Below are positions 25,683 to 34,114 of a DNA stretch of 64,000 nucleotides, piece by piece. The notes below the pieces were generated by a model. The model did no database searches and was not told the DNA's origin. It was given only the letters and a program-made list of their open reading frames with translations. Source of the DNA: DAOUJI01 sp965219565 (GTDB lineage Bacteria > Chloroflexota > Dehalococcoidia > Lucifugimonadales > JAGWBF01); assembly GCA_965219565.1 (NCBI GenBank), contig OZ244780.1, positions 2,914,001-2,978,000 of the forward strand, read 5' to 3'. Each line of letters opens with the position of its first letter. Position 1 is the first letter of the stretch. The position numbers and the translations under genes are program-made.

Positions 25683-26876
25683 ATGATAAGCAAGTTCGAC
25701 AGCCTATACGCAGGCCACGTGGACATGGACGACATCGGATACGCCGGCACGGCGGTGAACGACCGTTGGTTCACCAACGACCACCTCCTGACTGTTTTCG
25801 ACAAGGCCGAAGCCATAGCCAAGACCCTGGACAGCAACGGCTTCCACACCTTCTGGATGGCCGAACACCATTTCCAACCCGAGGGATACGAGTGCATCCC
25901 GAATCTGCTCATGCTGGCCGTCCACCTAGCTCACGTAACAGACCACATCCGCATCGGGTGCGGCTTCAACATCGCCCCCATGTGGCACCCCTTGAGGCTG
26001 GCCGAGGACTTTGCCACTGCAGACTATTTGACGGGCGGCAGGGTCACGTTCGGTGTAGGCCGTGGTTACCACACCAGAGAGGTGGAAACCTTCGACGCCC
26101 CCCTCCGGGACCAACCCGGCAACAGGGACCTCTTCGAGGAGCAGGTGGAAATCATCTTCAAAGCCTTCAATGAGGAGTCCTTCTCCCACAGGGGCAAATA
26201 TTACGAGATACCCCCTCCCGTCACTCCCTACCGCGGGTACACTCTGGAAAAGATCACGCTGGTCCCCAGGCCCAAGACCCTGCCCGTCGAGACATGGCAG
26301 CCGATACAGGGCGCCAGCCGGCGCGCCCTGGACTTCATGGCCAAGCATGGCATTAAGGGCATCATCGGCGGCGGAGTGGCCGAGGGCGGAGCCGTCAGCC
26401 AGGTGGTGGAGTCGTGGAGGGACGCTCTCGTGCGAGCCGGACGCACCGACGCCAAGCTTGGCGAAGACCTGGCCATCGGCTACCAGTTCTACATGGACGA
26501 CTCCAGGGAAAAGGCTATGGAAGAGGGCCGCAAGCTCTATCAGGAGAACCTCAAGATGTTCGGCCCGCTGCGCCTGGTCAGAAGCCTGTCTGATGAGCAG
26601 GTCGAAATCATGTCGGACCCTAAACGCGCCCCCATGGCGGGCCTGCCGGACATCGAAGGCGCCGTCAAGGGCGGCGGGTTCCTAGCAGGGACCCCTGAAG
26701 ACATCGTTGAGTCGTTGAAAACCATCGAGGCCGCCTACCCGGGCCTTGAAACGGTGATGGCGGGCTTACCCGTCGGCGCCAAGCAGCAGGTCATCGTCGA
26801 GCAAATAGAGAGGTTCGCAGCCCAGGTGATGCCCAAGTTCGCCGGCAGCGTAACCGCCCCCGCCGCGGCAGACTAA
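25683..26876 (+). CDS. luciferase-like flavin-dependent monooxygenase
   Basis: The 397-residue protein belongs to the bacterial luciferase-like (LLM) fold: FWMAEHHF near residue 45, LLMLAVHLAHVTDHIRIGCG and the flavin-site segment LTGGRVTFGVGRGYH. Such enzymes use FMNH2 or F420H2 to oxygenate or reduce organic substrates. I choose the ATG at 25683, behind TAGGAGC, rather than one 15 codons upstream. It stands as a single gene between two terminators. The substrate is unknown. Confidence 0.9.
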   Translation: MISKFDSLYAGHVDMDDIGYAGTAVNDRWFTNDHLLTVFDKAEAIAKTLDSNGFHTFWMAEHHFQPEGYECIPNLLMLAVHLAHVTDHIRIGCGFNIAPMWHPLRLAEDFATADYLTGGRVTFGVGRGYHTREVETFDAPLRDQPGNRDLFEEQVEIIFKAFNEESFSHRGKYYEIPPPVTPYRGYTLEKITLVPRPKTLPVETWQPIQGASRRALDFMAKHGIKGIIGGGVAEGGAVSQVVESWRDALVRAGRTDAKLGEDLAIGYQFYMDDSREKAMEEGRKLYQENLKMFGPLRLVRSLSDEQVEIMSDPKRAPMAGLPDIEGAVKGGGFLAGTPEDIVESLKTIEAAYPGLETVMAGLPVGAKQQVIVEQIERFAAQVMPKFAGSVTAPAAAD

Positions 26877-26901
26877 CCTCGGTTCTGGAACCGTACGATT
26901 C

Positions 26902-26938
26902 AGGCCCCAAGCCCTCTGAGATGGGCTTGGGGCCTTCT
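26902..26938 (+). terminator. intrinsic terminator after luciferase-like gene
   Basis: Stem AGGCCCCAAGCCC (26902-26914) pairs with 26923-26935 across an eight-base loop, followed by TTCT. Confidence 0.82.
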
Positions 26939-27031
26939 AGTGCACCTCTTATTGAGAATATTCAATATCGTTATTATAATAATAGATGTCTGGCACCGAC
27001 GGCTGGGCGATATTCTTGCGAGGAGGTCGAT

Positions 27032-27331
27032 ATGTACGTTCGCATGATTTGGGGAAGGCTCAAGCGCGGCGCCTGGAACGAATACGTCTCCCACTACAAC
27101 GAAGCCGCCGACCGCATCACAAAAGACCTCTAGGGCTTCAAGGGCCGCCAACTGCTGCGAAGCACTGAGAACCCCGACGAGGGAATGTCCATCACGGTGT
27201 GGGACAACCTGGACGCGTTGCGGGAATACGACAGAAGCCAACCCAGGACCGAGGCTTCCCGGTCCGTGGACCACCTCCACACGGGCGAGTACTGGGTAAA
27301 GATATTCGAGATTGAGTCATCCACACTGTGA
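27032..27331 (+). pseudogene. small antibiotic-biosynthesis-monooxygenase-like gene with in-frame amber stop
   Basis: Translation from the ATG at 27032, behind an ideal GAGGAGG (27020-27026), gives MYVRMIWGRLKRGAWNEYV and ends at a TAG at 27131-27133. The same frame then continues for 65 codons (GFKGRQLLRSTENPDEGMS, then TVWDNLDALREYDRS) to a TGA at 27329. Together the two parts look like one 98-residue dimeric alpha-beta-barrel protein of the ABM type. The frame is undisturbed apart from the stop, so this is a fresh nonsense mutation, a sequencing error or readthrough. Confidence 0.6.
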
Positions 27332-27386
27332 CCGGACCTCCCAAGTCCCCCACACGTTCACAAGCAGCCCTCCTACTGTTCGAGGC

Positions 27387-27450
27387 GGCTACACTCACCG
27401 TGAACGGTGAGCCCACTCCACGTTCGCGGTGAGCTTGTCGAACCGCCCGC
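27387..27450. repeat. short inverted repeat of the GGTGAGC..GTCGAAC type
   Basis: CTCACCGTGAACGGTGAG (27395-27412) is a palindrome, followed at 27421-27443 by TTCGCGGTGAGCTTGTCGAA. The second phrase resembles dispersed elements common in environmental genomes. It fills most of the gap before the double-CMD gene. Confidence 0.5.
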
Positions 27451-27551
27451 CGAGTCCTATGAGGACCGCCCACGAGTTGGGCGCCTTGGGCAGAAGACCG
27501 TTTTATGTTATTTTTGTCGGTGCAACCGATAGATTGGAGGCTAACCTCACA

Positions 27552-28361
27552 TTGACCACTTCCGACGAACGTTTCCAAAAGGGCAAAGAGGTCCGCTCCC
27601 TCTTGGCGGGAGGGGGAGGCAGGTCCTTCGAAGGCTCCGTTCCCTCCGCCTACGAGCTGGCCCCCGACATGTATAAGATAACCACCGAGTTCCTTTACGG
27701 GACTGTGTGGACCAGAGAAGGCTTGGACACGAAATATCGAGCGATGATCACCCTGTCGGCCATGGCCGCCCAACGCACCGACACCCAGGTCAGGTCCGCC
27801 ATCCGTGTCTGCCTGGACGTGGGAGTCACCGCAGACGAGATCGTGGAAGTGCTGATGATGGCTTCTTTCAACGCGGGCATCCCCGCCGGTCACCGGGGCC
27901 TGGCCATCGCCAAAGAGGTCTTCGAAGAGCGCGGCATACAGTACAAGGCCACCGAGGTGTATGACAGCAGCGTCTCGTTGGAGGAACGGTATCTCCAGGG
28001 GTTTCGACGTCACGAAGAACTGATGCCCGACGTGTTCGGATACCATACCTCGGAGCCGACTCCTGAGGAAAAGGAGTTGGACGACCTGATGACCGAGTAC
28101 TACTGGGGGTCGATTTGGACGCGCCCCGGCTTGGACATCAAGAGCAGAGCCATCTGCACCCTGGCCTCGACCGTCGCCCAGGGACGCTACGACAACGTGA
28201 TTCGCCGCACCATCGAGGCCTCTCTCAGAGTCGGCGTTACAAGGACCGAACTCATGGAGATGTTCATACACCTTTCGCTCTACGTCGGGGTCATGCCGGC
28301 CAGGGCGGCTATGAACATCGCCACCTCCATCTTCAGGTCACCCGAGTTCACTGAGCCTTAG
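27552..28361 (+). CDS. double carboxymuconolactone-decarboxylase-like protein
   Basis: The 270-residue protein holds two CMD domains: VWTREGLDTKYRAMITLSA with its following helices, and IWTRPGLDIKSRAICTLAS. The CxxC of AhpD-type peroxidases is absent from both, so a decarboxylase or lactonase-like or non-enzymatic role is more likely than peroxidase. I place the start at the TTG at 27552 (after GGAGG at 27536-27540); the 41 codons upstream look non-coding. Expression context gives no pathway. Confidence 0.83.
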   Translation: MTTSDERFQKGKEVRSLLAGGGGRSFEGSVPSAYELAPDMYKITTEFLYGTVWTREGLDTKYRAMITLSAMAAQRTDTQVRSAIRVCLDVGVTADEIVEVLMMASFNAGIPAGHRGLAIAKEVFEERGIQYKATEVYDSSVSLEERYLQGFRRHEELMPDVFGYHTSEPTPEEKELDDLMTEYYWGSIWTRPGLDIKSRAICTLASTVAQGRYDNVIRRTIEASLRVGVTRTELMEMFIHLSLYVGVMPARAAMNIATSIFRSPEFTEP

Positions 28362-28467
28362 ACCCAAATTCACTTTGCGTTTCACGTCCAACTCCAGCGA
28401 GTTGACTCGCAGGCCCATAGAGCGAGTATAATCAGACTAACGGCCCGCGGAGGATCAGGAGGCAGCA

Positions 28468-28824
28468 ATGACATCGGTTGCAGAAGACGGCACCCTTACC
28501 ATCGGGATAACCGACAAAGCGTCCAAGATGCTGACGCGCTTCGCCCAGAAGGAAGGGCTTGAGGACGATTTCTACGTCAAGGTCGGAGTCAAAGGCGGCG
28601 GCTGCTCGGGCCTGTTGTACACGCTGAGCATCGAGAAAGACCCCGACCCGGAAGTCAAGGTGGTGGACAACAACGGCGTCAGAGTCTTCATAGACAAGAA
28701 GAGCTACATCTACATAGCGGGGACCACCCTGGACTTCTCCGACGGTCTGAACGGCAAGGGCTTCGTTTTCGAAAACCCCAACGCAGCCAAAAGCTGCGGC
28801 TGCGGCAACTCCTTCGGCGTATAG
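28468..28824 (+). CDS. A-type Fe-S cluster carrier (IscA/ErpA/SufA family)
   Basis: The 118-residue protein has the three invariant cysteines of the family, one in VKGGGCSGLLY and two in the C-terminal SCGCGNSF. These proteins accept and insert Fe-S clusters into apoproteins. The ATG follows a good AGGAGGCAGC. No other isc or suf gene lies beside it. Confidence 0.93.
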   Translation: MTSVAEDGTLTIGITDKASKMLTRFAQKEGLEDDFYVKVGVKGGGCSGLLYTLSIEKDPDPEVKVVDNNGVRVFIDKKSYIYIAGTTLDFSDGLNGKGFVFENPNAAKSCGCGNSFGV

Positions 28825-28830
28825 GCGATA

Positions 28831-29040
28831 TATCCCCCTCTCCCTCGACGGGAGAGGGTTGGGGTGAGGGTGACCTACACCGTATCCTCCCCCGCACCCT
28901 CGACAAGACCGTTACAAAACCTCTTCCCCCTTTGAGGAGATCTTTGCATAACCACCGTCATTCCGGCGAAGGCCGGAATCCAGAAACCAACATTTCCTTA
29001 TCCCCCTCTCCCTCTGAGAGAGGGCTATGGTGAGGGCATC
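28831..29040. repeat. two CCCTCTCCCT repeats flanking a TTCCGGCGAAGGCCGGAA repeat
   Basis: Type 1 copies (CCCCCTCTCCCT...GAGAGGG...GGTGAGGG) lie at 28831-28873 and 29001-29040; a type 2 copy (GTCATTCCGGC-GAAG-GCCGGAATCCAG) lies at 28955-28983. Each can form a hairpin. Further copies occur at 32580-32770, 42850-42931 and 45187-45223. Confidence 0.8.
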
Positions 29041-29049
29041 TAAGAAACC

Positions 29050-30141
29050 ATGACGACCACTACAACGAAGACGCCGCTGTACCAAGCCACACTGGACTCT
29101 GGCGCCTTGTTCGAGTCCGAGTTCGGGTGGGAGCTTCCGACGTCCTTTGGCGACGTAGAGGCCGAGCTAACCGCACTGACCCAGGGAACCGGTCTACTCG
29201 ACATGTCCCATGTCGGACGCATCGAGGCCGAGGGTCCTGACGTTCTGGACCTGCTCAACCGCATCTCCACCAACGAGATTGAAACCCTGGAACCCGGCCG
29301 GGGCATTCATACTGTCCTTACCACCGACAAGGGCCGGATTCTCGATTTGATATGGGTCTACAACTCCGGAGACGGTTTCCTGATTCTCACCAGCCCTCAG
29401 ACCTCGCCGCGGGTCATAGAGTGGATTGACAAGTACACCATCATCGAAGACATCGAGTTGGACGACGTGACCCACTCCACCGGGATGGCCTCACTTATAG
29501 GCCCCCAACTCCCCGACTTCCTGGCCAAGGCATTTCCTGGCAGCGCTATCGAAGCAGACTCGATAGCTAGCGTCGCCCTTGGGAACGCTTCCGTACAGGT
29601 CGTTCGCCGCGCCCTGGGCCAGCTCCCCCGGGCCGACGTCATATTCCAGGCCGAGGACGCTGTTGAAGTCTGGAGCAGTTTGCTCTCTCTGGGCGCCGTT
29701 CCCACTGGACAGGAAGCCTACCACGCCGCGCGAGTTCAAGCTGGAGCGCCTGAGGGCGGAATGGACATGAGCGAGAGCTACAACCCCCTGGAAACGGGGT
29801 TGTGGGGCTCTATCAGCTTCACCAAGGGCTGCTACATCGGGCAGGAGGTCATAGCCCGCCTGGACACCTACCAGAAGGTGCAGAAGAACTTCGTCTCCCT
29901 CAGGTTCCCTCCCGGAGCCGAAGGAGGACCAGGCTCCAAGCTCATGGCCAACGGCCGACAAGTCGGGCTGGTGACTTCCCTGGTCCCTCTGTCCGATGGA
30001 AGCGGAGCCGTCGGCTTAGGCTACGTCCGCCCTGAGCTTGCCGAGCCTGGGACCAAGGTCAGCCTGGAAGCTGGCGACGACGTCCACGCAGAGGTCACAG
30101 CCAAGCTGGAACCTCTCGGACCTCACCGGGGCTACCGCTAA
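29050..30141 (+). CDS. YgfZ/GcvT-family folate-binding protein
   Basis: The 363-residue protein resembles aminomethyltransferases, and the motif KGCYIGQEVIARLDTYQKV (near residue 257) is the signature of the YgfZ/GcvT family. YgfZ helps Fe-S enzymes with tetrahydrofolate; GcvT is the T-protein of glycine cleavage. No gcvH or gcvP is nearby and an A-type Fe-S carrier gene lies just upstream, which favours a YgfZ-like role. The ATG has no Shine-Dalgarno site and begins nine bases after a type 1 repeat. Confidence 0.85.
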   Translation: MTTTTTKTPLYQATLDSGALFESEFGWELPTSFGDVEAELTALTQGTGLLDMSHVGRIEAEGPDVLDLLNRISTNEIETLEPGRGIHTVLTTDKGRILDLIWVYNSGDGFLILTSPQTSPRVIEWIDKYTIIEDIELDDVTHSTGMASLIGPQLPDFLAKAFPGSAIEADSIASVALGNASVQVVRRALGQLPRADVIFQAEDAVEVWSSLLSLGAVPTGQEAYHAARVQAGAPEGGMDMSESYNPLETGLWGSISFTKGCYIGQEVIARLDTYQKVQKNFVSLRFPPGAEGGPGSKLMANGRQVGLVTSLVPLSDGSGAVGLGYVRPELAEPGTKVSLEAGDDVHAEVTAKLEPLGPHRGYR

Positions 30142-30177
30142 ATCCGACTCTCCTTTGCAGGAGCCTTTGCGTGACCC

Positions 30178-30258
30178 GTAGGGGCGACCCTTGTGGTCGC
30201 CCTTTGCGCCGACCTCTGAGGAACCGGGGCAGCCACAAGAGCTGCCCCTACACGGGGC
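30178..30258. repeat. paired GGGGCGACC and GGGGCAGC hairpin repeats
   Basis: Two hairpins stand side by side: AGGGGCGACC..GGTCGCCCT (30180-30203) and GGGGCAGC..GCTGCCCC (30225-30248). The outer sequences GTAGGGGC (30178-30185) and GCCCCTAC (30244-30251) also pair, so the unit can fold as one cruciform. It lies between the convergent YgfZ and crotonase genes. Confidence 0.7.
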
Positions 30259-30266
30259 GGGGGCTA

Positions 30267-31022
30267 CTAGGCCGGGTCGTCCATCTGGGCCAGCCCTTCC
30301 AGCACTAGGCCGTAGCCCAGCAGGTCCAGCATCTGCTTCTTGATGATTTGCGCCACCGCCACACGGGTGTAGTTGACCAGCAGCCTTGGCCGGGACGCCA
30401 GCATCTCCGCCAGCTCCCACGCCCTGGGCAGCACTTGGTCCTTGGGCAGCACCTCGTTGACCAGCCCCAGCTCTTTGGCCTCATTTGCGTCCAGAGTTTG
30501 GCCGGTGAACAAGAAGTAGCGGCCCCGGTTCATCCCCATAAGCATGGGCATGACCACGTGCATCCCGTCTCCGGGCACCAGGTTGCCGCCGTAATGGCCT
30601 GAGTCCTGGAACTGGACCGTCTCCGAGGCCAGAACCATGTCGCACAGCAGCGGCATCTCGCCGTGGCGCCATGCGGGGCCATTGATGGCTGAGATGGTGG
30701 GCACGGATATGTCCAGCAGATTCATCAGCAGCCGCTTGCCGTCGTTGTATATGACGTCGAAGTCCTGGTTGGACCAACGCCGGTGGGCGTTGTTCACTTC
30801 CCTGGGGCCGGAGAAGTTCTCGCCTGTCCCCGTCATAATCACGACCCGGTTGTCCGGATCCATGGCGATGTCGGCGTAGGCCTTGGGGAAGTCTCCGTGG
30901 GGGCCCTCTCCCCACATCAGGCTGTCGCCGTTGGTGTGGAAAGCTATCTGGAGAATCCCCGAATCGCTCCGCTCCATGCGTATGTTAGGATACTTTTCGG
31001 CATAATCTTCAAAGTGCGACAA
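30267..31022 (-). CDS. crotonase-fold hydrolase resembling 6-oxocamphor hydrolase
   Basis: The 251-residue crotonase-superfamily protein differs from ordinary enoyl-CoA hydratases. Instead of the usual glycine-rich oxyanion segment it has NGPAWRHGEMPLL, then FQDSGHYGGNLVPGDGMHVV and NRGRYFLFTGQTLDA. From memory of 6-oxocamphor hydrolase, its active site residues His122, His145, Asp154 and Glu244 would correspond to His120, His143, Asp152 and Glu242 here, a constant shift of two. That family breaks a C-C bond in cyclic beta-diketones by a retro-Claisen reaction without CoA. The start is a TTG after GGAGGCAGACC. Confidence 0.85.
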   Translation of the reverse strand: MSHFEDYAEKYPNIRMERSDSGILQIAFHTNGDSLMWGEGPHGDFPKAYADIAMDPDNRVVIMTGTGENFSGPREVNNAHRRWSNQDFDVIYNDGKRLLMNLLDISVPTISAINGPAWRHGEMPLLCDMVLASETVQFQDSGHYGGNLVPGDGMHVVMPMLMGMNRGRYFLFTGQTLDANEAKELGLVNEVLPKDQVLPRAWELAEMLASRPRLLVNYTRVAVAQIIKKQMLDLLGYGLVLEGLAQMDDPA

Positions 31023-31063
31023 GGTCTGCCTCCGACTAGTATTGATGATTTCGTCCGAGTCCG

Positions 31064-31294
31064 TTACGTATGGGTCCCCATGAGGGTACGCTGCTTACTC
31101 AGGAACCGTTGAATTGCCGCCAACGTCCAGACGGCTTCGATGGCCATGATAGGATATGCTTCGATAAGCCCGCTATAAAGGGCGGTGGCGGCTGAACCGC
31201 CGGCGAAACAGAGGGTGTACCAGCGGGACCGGGGCTCAAGCCAGTAGAACACCAGCATTCCTGCTACGGCAACGGAACCAAATACAGTCAGCAC
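31064..31294 (-). CDS. small membrane protein, CBU_0592-like
   Basis: The 76-residue protein has three hydrophobic segments and the pattern SRWYTLCFAGGSAATALYSG, IEAVWTLAAIQRFL, similar to small CBU_0592-type membrane proteins. Function is unknown. The GTG start follows GGAGACGACC, which supports a real gene. It lies between the crotonase and a luciferase-like gene on the same strand. Confidence 0.6.
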   Translation of the reverse strand: MLTVFGSVAVAGMLVFYWLEPRSRWYTLCFAGGSAATALYSGLIEAYPIMAIEAVWTLAAIQRFLSKQRTLMGTHT

Positions 31295-31415
31295 TCGGTC
31301 GTCTCCATCTCAAACTGCTCCCGCAAGCATTGCCCCCCCTGGGACTGGTGGGCCTTCCCTCGGCCAGCCGGGCCGGTCACTCTGAGTGAAAACCTTCTCA
31401 GGTATAAGGTCGCCC

Positions 31416-32561
31416 CTACTTCTTGAACTCAGGCAGGACGTACTTGCCGAACATCCGGATGGACTCCATCACCTGTTCGTGGGGGATGGTCTCCGACTGA
31501 ATGAGTATCATCAGCTGGTCGGCGCCGGCCTCCTCATGCTTCTTGATGGCGGCGATGCAGCTGTCCGGGTCGCCGCCTACGACCACGCCCCGGTCGCACA
31601 GGGTGTCGGCGTCCAGCTGGTTCCACAAAGCCTGGGCCACCGACGTGCCGCCGGAGAGGTCCGCTCCCGTGGACTCGACCTGGCTGTCGTCCACCTTGAT
31701 GTAGCGGTCGAAGTTAAGTTTCAGGTGATCGGGGATTCCGCCCCAGTTCTCCAGCAGCTTGGAGTAGACGTCCACCTGGTCCTGGACGTAGGGCCTGCCC
31801 GGGCCGAAGAAGGCCTTGATGGAGTTGACCGCCGTCTCCCGAGCCTCTTTATTGTCCTCGCCACAGAAGCCCAGCGTGGCGTTGCACCATTCGTTGGTCA
31901 CCTGTGCGCCCACCGGATTGGCCTTCTTGATGTCCTCCTTGTATTTGTCGATATGGGGCTTCAGCACGTCGGGAGCGGAGCCTCCGAAAGCCAGCACTCC
32001 GATGCCCTTCTGAGCGGCCAACTCGTAGGTGGAGGGCTGCAAAGCGGCGACCCAGATGGGCGGGTGGGGCTGCTGGTAGGGCTTGGGAAGCACCTCTCGC
32101 GGGGGAACGTTCCAGTAGCGGCCCTCCCACTCGAACATTTCCGAGTCCCATATCTTGGGAATCATCTCCAGGGACTCTTCCCACATCTCCCTGGACTGCC
32201 GCGGGTCGATCCCCATGCCAGTCTGTTCATAGGGAGCCGAACGGCCCGTCCCGAAGTCCACCCTCCCGCCGGACATGTGGTCAAGGAAGGCCACCCGCTC
32301 GGCCACGCGGACCGGGTGGTGGTAGGGAAGTATGACCACTCCGAGGCCAAGCCTGATCTGCTTGGTCAGTCGGGCTAGAGCTCCATAGAGGATTTCTGGG
32401 CAGGGAGACATGGAGAAGGTGGTCAGGAAATGGTGCTCCACGAACCACAGGTAGTCAAACCCCACCTCGTCGGCGAGAATGCACTGTTCCAGCGTCTCCT
32501 CCACCAGCTTATTCTGTTCGAGGACCGGTCTCTGCATCTCATATTGCAAACCTAGCTTCAT
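31416..32561 (-). CDS. luciferase-like flavin-dependent monooxygenase
   Basis: The 381-residue LLM protein begins MKLGLQYEMQRP and has FDYLWFVEHHFL, RLGLGVVILPYHHPVRVAE and MSGGRVDFGTGRSAP, the usual blocks lining the flavin pocket. The C-terminal half carries VGGDPDSCIAAIKKHEEAGAD. It is a second, divergent member of the fold in this window and is related in layout to limonene- or alkane-type monooxygenases, but no substrate can be assigned. The ATG follows GGGAGGCGCC. Confidence 0.9.
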   Translation of the reverse strand: MKLGLQYEMQRPVLEQNKLVEETLEQCILADEVGFDYLWFVEHHFLTTFSMSPCPEILYGALARLTKQIRLGLGVVILPYHHPVRVAERVAFLDHMSGGRVDFGTGRSAPYEQTGMGIDPRQSREMWEESLEMIPKIWDSEMFEWEGRYWNVPPREVLPKPYQQPHPPIWVAALQPSTYELAAQKGIGVLAFGGSAPDVLKPHIDKYKEDIKKANPVGAQVTNEWCNATLGFCGEDNKEARETAVNSIKAFFGPGRPYVQDQVDVYSKLLENWGGIPDHLKLNFDRYIKVDDSQVESTGADLSGGTSVAQALWNQLDADTLCDRGVVVGGDPDSCIAAIKKHEEAGADQLMILIQSETIPHEQVMESIRMFGKYVLPEFKK

Positions 32562-32898
32562 TTCGGCGCCTCCCTATATGATCTGGACTCCAGCCTCCGC
32601 TGAAGCTGGTAATGTGGACTATCTACGAATTATACATGAACACAGGCGTCGCTTTCCTGCGGAGTCCAGAAGGTGGCATCCCCCTTGCAAGGTTTCCTGG
32701 ACTCCGGCTTTCGCCGGAGAGACGAGAAGGGGCGGGCGGGCGTCCCCTCTCCCGTGGAAGAGGGGGTATTACAAAGGTTCTCCAACGTGGCACGGCAGCC
32801 CTGTACCACCCGTTGTTGACAACGTCATTTTGCTAAAGCCATAATCTCCACAGTTTCACGGGTTTCATGCCGGTATAGGCGCCGAAAGGGAGGGTAGC
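32562..32898. repeat. intergenic repeats of types 1 and 2
   Basis: This 337-base gap between divergent genes contains a degenerate type 2 copy at 32581-32612, a fuller type 2 copy (TGGACTCCGGC-TTTC-GCCGGAG) at 32697-32722 and a type 1 fragment (CCCCTCTCCCGTGGAAGAGGGGG) at 32742-32764. I see no gene; small open frames over the repeats are not credible. Confidence 0.7.
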
Positions 32899-34035
32899 AT
32901 GGCCGACTATCGCATCATTTCATCCGACAACCACGTGTTCGAGCCGGGGGACCTATGGACCAGCAGGGTGTCCGCCAAGTACAAGGACCTGGCGCCAAGG
33001 GTAGTCAATCTCGGAGACGACAGCGGGGACATGTGGGTTGTGGGTGAGCAACACATCTTGAATCCGGCGGCGGGCGCCGAAACCGGCGAGAGATTTGAGA
33101 CGCCTGAGGCCACGGGTCGCGCCCACAAGATGGAAGACCTGCGGCCCGGAGGGTACATTCCCGAAGAGCACGTCAAAGACATGGACATAGACGGCGTAGA
33201 CATCAGCATCATCTACCCCACCTTCGGTCTCCTGGTCTATTGCAAGCCCATGGCATCGGACCTGCTGGACGAGATATTCCGTGCTTACAATGACTGGATT
33301 GCCGAGTTCTGCCAGGCCCACCCTTCCAGGTTGAAGGGCATCGCCAACATCAACGTAGACGACCCCAAACTTGGAGCCAAGGAGTTGGAGCGGGCCGCCA
33401 ACATGGGCCTCATCGGAGCGTTGATTCCGGTGCACCTGGGCGACAAGAGACGCTACAGCGACGAGGACTTCGAATATCTGTGGGCGGCGGGCCAGGACCT
33501 TCAAATGCCCCTGGGCCTTCACAGCGCCACCAACCGCCCCGGCCCCCTGTCTGAATGGAGCACTGTCCAAGAGACCGGACTGTCCGCCGCCTTCTTCACA
33601 CAGCTGGACTTCTGGGTGCGCATGTCCATATCGGACATTATCTTCAGCGGCGTATTCGAGCGTTACCCCAATCTGTGGGCAGGCGCCGTGGAGCATGAGC
33701 TGGGCTGGATACCCCACTTCGTCGAGCGCATGGACTACACCTACACCCAGCGGCCTTTCGGCGCCCTGGGCTGGCATAGATTCAAGGGAGCCGCCCTTCC
33801 CAGCGACTTCTTCCGCAACAACATCTTCGCGGGGTTCCAGGAAGACGCCCTGGGGATAGAGCTTAGGGAAAAGATAGGCGTGGACAACCTGATGTGGGGG
33901 TCCGACTATCCCCACATTGAGTCCACCTTCCCCCGCAGCAGGGAGATCCTGGAAGAAATTCTTGCCGACTGTTCCCTGGAGGAGAAGGAGAAGATCGCCG
34001 GCAAGAACGCCGCCCGGATATACCGGCTGGACTAG
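32899..34035 (+). CDS. amidohydrolase-family metal-dependent hydrolase (amidohydrolase 2)
   Basis: The 378-residue TIM-barrel protein has the early metal-site phrase SSDNHVFEP, a central LGLHSATNRPG and the C-terminal GSDYPHIESTFP typical of amidohydrolase-related (ACMSD-like) enzymes. These hydrolyse or decarboxylate aromatic and cyclic compounds. Neighbouring monooxygenase and crotonase genes fit a catabolic setting, but the substrate is unknown. The ATG follows GGGAGGGTAGC. Confidence 0.88.
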   Translation: MADYRIISSDNHVFEPGDLWTSRVSAKYKDLAPRVVNLGDDSGDMWVVGEQHILNPAAGAETGERFETPEATGRAHKMEDLRPGGYIPEEHVKDMDIDGVDISIIYPTFGLLVYCKPMASDLLDEIFRAYNDWIAEFCQAHPSRLKGIANINVDDPKLGAKELERAANMGLIGALIPVHLGDKRRYSDEDFEYLWAAGQDLQMPLGLHSATNRPGPLSEWSTVQETGLSAAFFTQLDFWVRMSISDIIFSGVFERYPNLWAGAVEHELGWIPHFVERMDYTYTQRPFGALGWHRFKGAALPSDFFRNNIFAGFQEDALGIELREKIGVDNLMWGSDYPHIESTFPRSREILEEILADCSLEEKEKIAGKNAARIYRLD

Positions 34036-34057
34036 GGCGCTTACTTAGCGACTTGGA

Positions 34058-34095
34058 AAGGGCCTTGCCAATTGGATGGCAAGGCCCTCTTATTC
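34058..34095 (+). terminator. intrinsic terminator after amidohydrolase gene
   Basis: Stem AGGGCCTTGCCA (34059-34070) pairs with 34077-34088 across a six-base loop, followed by CTTATTCTT. Confidence 0.8.
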
Positions 34096-34114
34096 TTACA
34101 CCAGCGGATCGGAG

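Noticed and set aside
27192..28271. Minus-strand frame of 359 codons opposite the double-CMD gene
   Set aside because: It covers a well-defined pair of CMD domains and part of the amber-interrupted gene; its product has no family features.
28831..29040. Possible CRISPR array from repeated CCCTCTCCCT units
   Set aside because: Only two copies, separated by an unrelated repeat, without regular spacers and without cas genes.
30142..30266. Possible ordinary terminator after the YgfZ-like gene
   Set aside because: The two hairpins have no T-run and show the composition of dispersed repeats, so they are listed as a repeat.
32953..33915. Minus-strand frame of 320 codons opposite the amidohydrolase
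   Set aside because: Antisense shadow of a clear amidohydrolase gene.
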